DNA of 64,000 nucleotides from Segatella hominis (GTDB taxonomy: Bacteria > Bacteroidota > Bacteroidia > Bacteroidales > Bacteroidaceae), in NCBI RefSeq assembly GCF_019249725.2, contig NZ_CP137559.1, positions 3,041,001 to 3,105,000 on the forward strand, read 5' to 3'. Under the pieces are notes generated by a model that searched no databases, had not been told where the DNA came from, and saw nothing but the letters and a program-made list of their open reading frames with translations. Shown here piece after piece: positions 58,452 to 64,000 of this stretch. Position 1 is the stretch's first letter; each line of letters starts with the position of its first letter. A program made the translations under genes and the position numbers.

Positions 58452-59060
58452 CTAATTGTTAGGATGATACGGTTTCTTCTCCCACTGGTTCAACTCCGCC
58501 ACCTTGCAGCCTAAGTTGAGTCTGTCGTTATACACCGAGATTTCCAACTCGCCCTTTGCCTCGATGGTGGCTTTCGACTGCAGCCATTCTTCCTTTTCTT
58601 CCGAGAACCGGACAAAGCGCACCCAGGTAAAGACAAATTCTTCTTCAATCTTCTCTGCACTGAAAGCAGAAAACATCAGGAAAGCCTTACCATTTTTGCC
58701 TTTCTTCATATCAATGTCCTTACCGACCTTGCCCTTGAACTCCATGTCGCCCACGATGCCATCCTTGCTTTCCGATACAGGCGAAAGGTTCACTTCCGAT
58801 ACTTTCAAGTTGAAATACAGGTTGTCATCTTTCTTCTTGAAGGTCAATACACCTTTCAACTCAATGCGGTTGCCCACGACAATGCCTTCCGCATCGTCAC
58901 CATCCATGATACAACTGACAATCACGGTCTTGTTGATACCACTCTTGGCTGGCACCACCACATCTACGGAATATGTCGTAAACGGCATTCCGTCCTTTCC
59001 ATTGCGAACCACTGCAGCCTTGCTGACGGTTCCGCACACACTTACGTTACATTTAATCAT
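58452..59060 (-). CDS. Tandem OB-fold single-stranded DNA-binding-like protein
   Basis: This 202-residue protein appears to contain two OB folds. The first (residues 1-95) has NVSVCGTVSKAAVVRNGKDGMPFTTYSVDV. The second (about 105-195) has MEFKGKVGKDIDMKKGKNGKAFLMFSAFSAEK and TIEAKGELEISVYNDRLNLGCKVAEL. The pattern of SSB-like strands is present, but the sequence is not close to the element's own ssb. It lies 5 bases before ardC and 58 after the wall-hydrolase gene, so these form one operon. It probably binds DNA strands during transfer. Confidence 0.72.
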   Translation of the reverse strand: MIKCNVSVCGTVSKAAVVRNGKDGMPFTTYSVDVVVPAKSGINKTVIVSCIMDGDDAEGIVVGNRIELKGVLTFKKKDDNLYFNLKVSEVNLSPVSESKDGIVGDMEFKGKVGKDIDMKKGKNGKAFLMFSAFSAEKIEEEFVFTWVRFVRFSEEKEEWLQSKATIEAKGELEISVYNDRLNLGCKVAELNQWEKKPYHPNN

Positions 59061-59118
59061 AGCTCAAATACTTTTTTATTCGTTTTCTATTGACCAAGAT
59101 GTGGAACCTCCAAGTATC

Positions 59119-60723
59119 TTACTTTCTTTGCATTGTCTGACTTTGACCTTCTTGCTGTTCCAGGACTTGCTCATAGTTTTGCGATGCCTGTTGCGTCAGC
59201 ACGATAGTATTCACCATTCCAGCGATGCGCATTTTCTTGGCATCATTGCTCAGGTTGGTATCACCCAACACTTGCGACAATCTACAGAACTCCGCATTGG
59301 TCAGTTCTCTCGTCACTTTGGTAGTGCCATTGTCCGCTTGCAACACAGCCTTTCCATTATCGCCAATACTCAACACGCACTCCTTCATAGTCGGCATCAA
59401 CGGTTTCAAGTCCACCTGCCTTTTGCTTACAGCTTCTGAGATTTGCGCTTTTTGCTCTTCCTCGCTTTTACTGTCTATTTGCACAGCGAGGGCAAGCAGA
59501 CTGCTATACATGGTAGTCACCAATCCCATAATAGGATCTGCACTTGACAATCCTGTGCTTGCGTCCTCGGATGAAAGCAATTTCTTCATCCAATCGTCAG
59601 GTGACAGACTCGTGTCCACTGCCGAACTATTTCCCTTGTATTTTGCCAACAGGTCATTGCCGTTATACAATGCTTGTTGCTTCAGATTGCCTTTCTGCGC
59701 TATCTCCGCCAAGTACGATGCAGGATCCACGTCCCTTGTCTTGCCGTCTGCCGATATGGTCTTCACCCCGAAATGCAGATGCTCACCTGTGGTTCGCGTT
59801 CCAGTATTGCCAGATACGCCCAATTTCTGTCCTGCTTTTACCTCGTCACCCACCTTCACGGCAATACTGTCCAAATGCATATATGTGGTCTGCACCTTGC
59901 TTCCGTCCGATCTTGCGTATTCCACTGTTACAGACTTGCCACCGCCAGTATTGGCATTGTGGCTCACAGCTACTACCTTGCCGCCATTCTCTGTAGCCAG
60001 CACAGCATCATGCTTGGCTCTGATGTCAATACCCTTATGCATCTGCTGTTTGCTTTTGTCCATAGGGTCTTGACGCATACCGAATGGAGAAGTGACAAAC
60101 AAGAACTCGTCCCTTTTCACAGGGAATGAGTATTTGTCGTTGGTTGTTTGAGATGCTGTTTGCTTCTTTTCGTCATTATTGGATGTCGATACCGAAGACG
60201 ATACCGTTGCTGAAGTCCTTGCATTCTGTTCTACGCCGAACTTCTTGCCCTCAGCCCTCATCTCTCGCATCACCTGTTGGTCATACTTCTGTAATCCATT
60301 GATCTCGATAATCTTTTGCAAACTGGCTGCATATCCTCCACTGGTGGCATAACCGCCTCGCTCAATGCCGTTTGTCCATCCCTTGTAATCATCGGGAGAG
60401 AGTTTGAAGCATTGGCTGTAGCGGCTGCTGTTCTTCAATATCTTGGAATGGTGCTCGTATGAGTCACCCACCGTGGCATACTTGCAGAACTTCTCATTAG
60501 GCTTGTCATCGGTATAGACAAGATAATCGCCACCGTTCTTCAACCAACTTTTCGAAGCCTTCACGCCAAAGTGGTTGTTGCCCAACTGCGACAGTTCACT
60601 CTGTCCATTACGGCTTTCTAAGATGCCTTGCGCCAAGGTGACGGAAGCAGGGATGCCATATCGCTTCATTTGTTCCATCGCCTCGACAGCATATCTTTCT
60701 GCATATTGCTGATTCTTGCTCAT
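59119..60723 (-). CDS. Peptidoglycan hydrolase: glucosaminidase plus M23 peptidase
   Basis: This 534-residue protein has an N-terminal lysozyme/glucosaminidase domain (residues 1-155), with IPASVTLAQGILESRNGQSELSQLGNNHFGVK carrying the catalytic Glu. A linker and an M23/LytM peptidase domain follow, with HKGIDI (about residue 226) and HLHFGV (about 313) as zinc motifs. The C-terminal part (residues 350-534) is not recognised. There is no signal peptide, unusual for a wall enzyme, so it may be exported by the transfer apparatus or act as a polyvalent protein delivered to the recipient. This is inference. Confidence 0.88.
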   Translation of the reverse strand: MSKNQQYAERYAVEAMEQMKRYGIPASVTLAQGILESRNGQSELSQLGNNHFGVKASKSWLKNGGDYLVYTDDKPNEKFCKYATVGDSYEHHSKILKNSSRYSQCFKLSPDDYKGWTNGIERGGYATSGGYAASLQKIIEINGLQKYDQQVMREMRAEGKKFGVEQNARTSATVSSSVSTSNNDEKKQTASQTTNDKYSFPVKRDEFLFVTSPFGMRQDPMDKSKQQMHKGIDIRAKHDAVLATENGGKVVAVSHNANTGGGKSVTVEYARSDGSKVQTTYMHLDSIAVKVGDEVKAGQKLGVSGNTGTRTTGEHLHFGVKTISADGKTRDVDPASYLAEIAQKGNLKQQALYNGNDLLAKYKGNSSAVDTSLSPDDWMKKLLSSEDASTGLSSADPIMGLVTTMYSSLLALAVQIDSKSEEEQKAQISEAVSKRQVDLKPLMPTMKECVLSIGDNGKAVLQADNGTTKVTRELTNAEFCRLSQVLGDTNLSNDAKKMRIAGMVNTIVLTQQASQNYEQVLEQQEGQSQTMQRK

Positions 60724-60739
60724 GTCTTTATCCTCATTA

Positions 60740-63157
60740 TTATCGTTTCATACCGCCAGAACGCTGCTGTTCCTCAGTATTTTGCTCCTCTTGCTTCTGC
60801 TTGGGTGCCTCCAACTGGTCACAGATAGCTACTCGTTCTCCTGCTCGGATAAGCTTGGGCAGATAGGTGTCCAAGGCATGATGTGGAAAGCCAGCCATGT
60901 AGGGACCTGCTTGGGTGTTTCTCTTTGTCAATGTTATCCCCAACACTTCCGCTCCTCGCTTGGCATCCTGTTCATACATCTCATAAAAATCACCTACACG
61001 AAACAGCAGCAAAGCATCTGGATGCTTGGCTTTCAACTCCTTCCATTGCTTCATGATGGGAGAGTCCTTGGTCTCTTCCTTCTGCTTACCCTTTGTTTCT
61101 TCCTTCTTTTCCACAGTAGCGTTATTATCTCTTTGAACAGTCACATCCTTCTCTTCCCTAATATCTGTCTTTTCCTCAGAGGAAGCTTGCTTGTTCTCTT
61201 CCTCATGATATTCTCGATGCTCTTCCTCATTCTTATCGGTGGAGACTTGCGTTTCTTGCTTCACCTCGGTTTCCTCAACTTGCTTCTCAGATGCAGTCTG
61301 CTCCTGCGTCTGTCCTTTCTGCAGGATGTCAGCAAACAGGGTAGCAGCAAGATGCTTTTTGTACTCGTTCTTGTCTTCGGCAATCCACATTCGTTGCCAT
61401 TGGCTTGGCGATACCACACGAGGCTGCAACTTGTCTGCGCCATCAATGGTGACTGCACACAGAATGACATCGTTCTTTGCCTTGAACACGTTCACTTTCT
61501 GTATGCGGTTCATGTCCACCTCGTTGTGCTGACCGCTGCCAAACAAGTCCACCTTCAGGTCAGGCTTTGTCTCTGCCATCGCATAGTATTTCTGTGCCAG
61601 TTCCACCCTCAGGCTGTCCATCGTGTCCTGCGCTTGTTTCAATGTTGTGAAGAAGCGGTTCAGGTCTGCCTTGTCTGGATAGATGGAAAAAGCCTTCTGT
61701 CCTTCGGGCTTGATATACATCGCCCAACGCTTGTTGTCATCCTGCACCATCTGTATGCGGTCGAAGCCCACCTGCTTGCTCTGGCTCACGGCATCGCTTA
61801 CGTCTATATTGGATATGTCTTCCAATTGCCAGTTCTTCAGTCTTGCAACGGTGATGTCCTTTCCTGCAAAATAGCCGTCATCAGGATGGTAGCCTAATGC
61901 ACCATCGGGATTGTAGAACTTGACAGACAGAAAACCTTCCTTCTGCAAGGCATGTTCAATGCGCTGCTTGCTCATGCCCGACACCTCATTGTTCACTTCC
62001 AATGATGCTCCTGCAGGCAACACCACATCGGCACTCTTGTTTTCTTTGTCCCTTATTATCACCACAAATTTCTGTTCGCTGTCAGGATGCTTGGCTATCT
62101 CATCAGCTACAAAGTAATGCTTGGGCATCTTCGATTGCATCTCGGTGGTCTGCTGCTCGTTCTTCAAGGATGAATATTCTATTTTCTCGCCACGCTCTGC
62201 CTTGTGAATAACGTCCAAGGCATTGTTCACATCACTCTCTATGGCATCTATCAGACATGGATTTTCCTTCAATTCGCGGTTCCAGTAGTCCACCAGTCCC
62301 ATATTCTCCTTGGAAATCTTGGCTGGCATACTCATTTCCATCATCTTGATGCCCGAAGCCAGTTCCACAACCAGTTTCTCTTGCTTCACGGCATCCTCCG
62401 ATGGCGCAATGCCGTTTTTCATCACCATGCCCTCCCTTGCCAGTCGCTGTTGATGTCCTGTAGCACTCACCACTTGGCGCAGCATTTCCTGCACATAATC
62501 GCTATAATGCTCAAAGTTTTCTTGCTTTGGCATATACACAGCATCTTTTTCTGTGTCATAGTGTGCCACTCCGCTTCCGTCTTTGCGCACCGCCATCAGG
62601 TTTTCCTTCATCTTCTGGATGAAGTCATTTACTTGGCTACGCAATGCCTTATCTTCATTTGCACCGACATTCGCCTTCACCACATCTTCATATTTCTCCT
62701 TGTCTTTCAATGGCAGCATGGTCTGGTCAATATTGAACAGCACTCGTATTTCCCGATTATGTATGCCCTTGTACTGTGTCTGATCGGTAGCCGATAATTC
62801 CTGGTAGTCCTTTCTGCTGATGATGTCCTCTGGATTATGTCGGTTCACATACTTGTTCCACGCATACCAGTTGAACGGCACACCTCTCTCATGCGCCATC
62901 ACAGACTCGTCTCGCTTCTTGGCTTCACTAAACAGCGTGTACAGATTGGTGGCATATCCGTTCTTGTCGGAGTTCAATCCCATCACGAGGGCATTGAACG
63001 GACTCACTGCCGCTCCCTTTGGGTAAAACCGTGGATATTGCTTTCCTTGCTCATTCAGCCAGACACCCTTGTTGTCGGCTGCTTTCGACAGGGCCTCGGT
63101 AATCAGTGACACTTGACGCTCTGCCGCATTCTTCTCTTGTGGACTTTTCTCTTTCAT
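60740..63157 (-). CDS. Degenerate ArdC-like protein fused to MutS domain I
   Basis: This 805-residue protein has an ArdC-like N-terminal part ([27 protein letters not shown]) and a peptidase-like region where the HExxH motif is lost ([18 protein letters not shown]). A middle DUF3945-like region follows ([20 protein letters not shown]). After a long Glu/Lys-rich linker (about 620-690) comes a MutS N-terminal domain I ([38 protein letters not shown], about 695-790), which in MutS touches mismatched DNA. Such fusions fit the published 'polyvalent protein' theme of element-delivered proteins. The role is inferred: DNA binding during establishment. Confidence 0.82.
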   Translation of the reverse strand: MKEKSPQEKNAAERQVSLITEALSKAADNKGVWLNEQGKQYPRFYPKGAAVSPFNALVMGLNSDKNGYATNLYTLFSEAKKRDESVMAHERGVPFNWYAWNKYVNRHNPEDIISRKDYQELSATDQTQYKGIHNREIRVLFNIDQTMLPLKDKEKYEDVVKANVGANEDKALRSQVNDFIQKMKENLMAVRKDGSGVAHYDTEKDAVYMPKQENFEHYSDYVQEMLRQVVSATGHQQRLAREGMVMKNGIAPSEDAVKQEKLVVELASGIKMMEMSMPAKISKENMGLVDYWNRELKENPCLIDAIESDVNNALDVIHKAERGEKIEYSSLKNEQQTTEMQSKMPKHYFVADEIAKHPDSEQKFVVIIRDKENKSADVVLPAGASLEVNNEVSGMSKQRIEHALQKEGFLSVKFYNPDGALGYHPDDGYFAGKDITVARLKNWQLEDISNIDVSDAVSQSKQVGFDRIQMVQDDNKRWAMYIKPEGQKAFSIYPDKADLNRFFTTLKQAQDTMDSLRVELAQKYYAMAETKPDLKVDLFGSGQHNEVDMNRIQKVNVFKAKNDVILCAVTIDGADKLQPRVVSPSQWQRMWIAEDKNEYKKHLAATLFADILQKGQTQEQTASEKQVEETEVKQETQVSTDKNEEEHREYHEEENKQASSEEKTDIREEKDVTVQRDNNATVEKKEETKGKQKEETKDSPIMKQWKELKAKHPDALLLFRVGDFYEMYEQDAKRGAEVLGITLTKRNTQAGPYMAGFPHHALDTYLPKLIRAGERVAICDQLEAPKQKQEEQNTEEQQRSGGMKR

Positions 63158-63184
63158 TGTATGATTGTTTTACGTTTTCTTTTA

Positions 63185-64000
63185 TTATCTTGAACGTTGG
63201 ATACCTTCTCGCAGCTCTGCGTTTTCCATCGCCTCGTTTCTCACATTTCTCACTTCTTGCTCGCCATAGTTGCGTTCTGCCATCTGTCTCATCTGGTCAC
63301 TCTTGGCAAGCACGGCATTGGCAAGGGTGTTGAGTGGTAAGGCTCCTGCTTGATATGCTCCAACCACATGCTCTGGCAGTTGGATGGTGTATGGCACTCG
63401 GTCAATGGTTGCCACTAAACAGTTGCCTTGTAGCACAGGGTTGGCTATTCGGGGATTCAACGGTTCGTCTGGATAGGACTTATATTGCACTGCTTGTGCT
63501 GTTGTATTACCGTATGATACAGCATTTCCATCATTGCTTTCCCGTTTGTTTGCCAATGCTTCATGTCCTGCCTTGTTCAGCAGATTGGCACCGCCCATAC
63601 CGACGAGTGTCATCTTCAGCAATGGATTTTTCACAAACATTCCTGCAAGGATGGCGGCTATCGGCATCATGTTGTCTTTCAAACCCAATGATTGCGTTTT
63701 GCCTGTGAACATACCCACAAGGATGTCGGGCAACATGGCTATCACATAGCCGAGGTTATTGCCGATGTCGCTGAAACCGTCCAGTCCGAAGTTCTTCAAC
63801 AGTCCTTCCCATCCGTTGCTGTTGTCACGCTCTGGCTGTTCCTGCTGCGTAGCTTCCGATTGTTGCTGTTCTGCATCTTCTTGTAGAGCCTCTGTTTCAT
63901 TTCTTTCTTTGATGATACGCTCAGCTTCTGCAACCTTGGCTGCGTCGTGCTTGGCTTTCTCTTCCAGATAGGCATCTTCCTTGCCGGGTGCCACTATCAG
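63185..64000 (-). CDS. Element protein with charged N-terminal region, 5' end cut by window
   Basis: The reading frame is open to the window edge on the minus strand (a GTG at 63994 is inside the frame, but the true start lies outside). The visible 270 residues have a coiled, Glu/Gln-rich region (KHDAAKVAEAERIIKERNETEALQ), two hydrophobic stretches (about IGYVIAMLPDILVGMF and IAAILAGMF, possibly membrane-associated) and a C-terminal part with NCLVATIDRVPYTIQLPEHVVGAYQAG. No known family is recognised. It lies 27 bases before the ArdC/MutS gene and starts that leftward operon. Confidence 0.65.
   Translation of the reverse strand: MIVAPGKEDAYLEEKAKHDAAKVAEAERIIKERNETEALQEDAEQQQSEATQQEQPERDNSNGWEGLLKNFGLDGFSDIGNNLGYVIAMLPDILVGMFTGKTQSLGLKDNMMPIAAILAGMFVKNPLLKMTLVGMGGANLLNKAGHEALANKRESNDGNAVSYGNTTAQAVQYKSYPDEPLNPRIANPVLQGNCLVATIDRVPYTIQLPEHVVGAYQAGALPLNTLANAVLAKSDQMRQMAERNYGEQEVRNVRNEAMENAELREGIQRSR

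Overview
The window looks like Bacteroidales chromosome, most probably a gut Prevotella/Segatella. This rests on gene content (an S46 dipeptidyl-peptidase, a DUF2851 protein, a BT4734/DUF3987 protein, a glycoside hydrolase 2 enzyme, FprA) and on many promoters of the Bacteroidota form TTTG-N19/20-TAnnTTTG with little Shine-Dalgarno sequence. The species is not proven. No rRNA, tRNA or classical CRISPR array was recognised.

1-38.4 kb is chromosomal. It carries housekeeping genes (coaD end, ybeY, dusB, dprA, a thioesterase, dapB, lepB followed by a catalytically dead S26 paralogue, wbqC), then a 10.4-16.3 kb accessory-looking block: a HIRAN-like protein, a DUF3987 protein, a 26-residue hydrophobic peptide with a five-hairpin 3' region, and a nine-copy direct-repeat array. 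After that come an M16 peptidase, a PfkB kinase, FprA, a LOG-family enzyme, an alpha/beta hydrolase, an ATPase-nuclease gene between two copies of a covarying hairpin, a DEAD-box helicase, a GH2 enzyme, an S46 peptidase, a Fic protein, a flippase and an SpmA/SpmB-type membrane protein. Intergenic DNA here is rich in 7-bp tandem repeats, often inside terminator hairpins; one composite repeat has entered wbqC in frame.

38.6-64 kb is a mobile (mobilizable or conjugative) element. It has a MobV relaxase with a candidate oriT, SSB and tandem OB-fold proteins, ArdC, an ArdC-like protein fused to a MutS domain I, a glucosaminidase/M23 wall hydrolase, an OmpA-family protein, and many small proteins of unknown function. 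Its accessory cargo includes a caspase-like (CHAT/DUF6642-type) protein beside a serine recombinase, a PRTase-SLOG pair, and a compact operon of AbiEi-like antitoxin, AbiEii-like nucleotidyltransferase, PP2C phosphatase and zinc-ribbon protein. Three long gene-free blocks (about 38.6-39.6, 40.6-41.4 and 41.8-42.7 kb) are full of hairpins and have leftward promoter-like boxes. No integrase and no right end are visible, so the element's limits are not fixed; the left edge is inferred to lie between 38.4 and 39.6 kb.

The best candidates for undescribed biology are the NTase/PP2C operon with its GTTCAAT operator, the 26-residue peptide with its GNRA hairpin series, the caspase-recombinase pair, and the structured gene-free blocks of the element.
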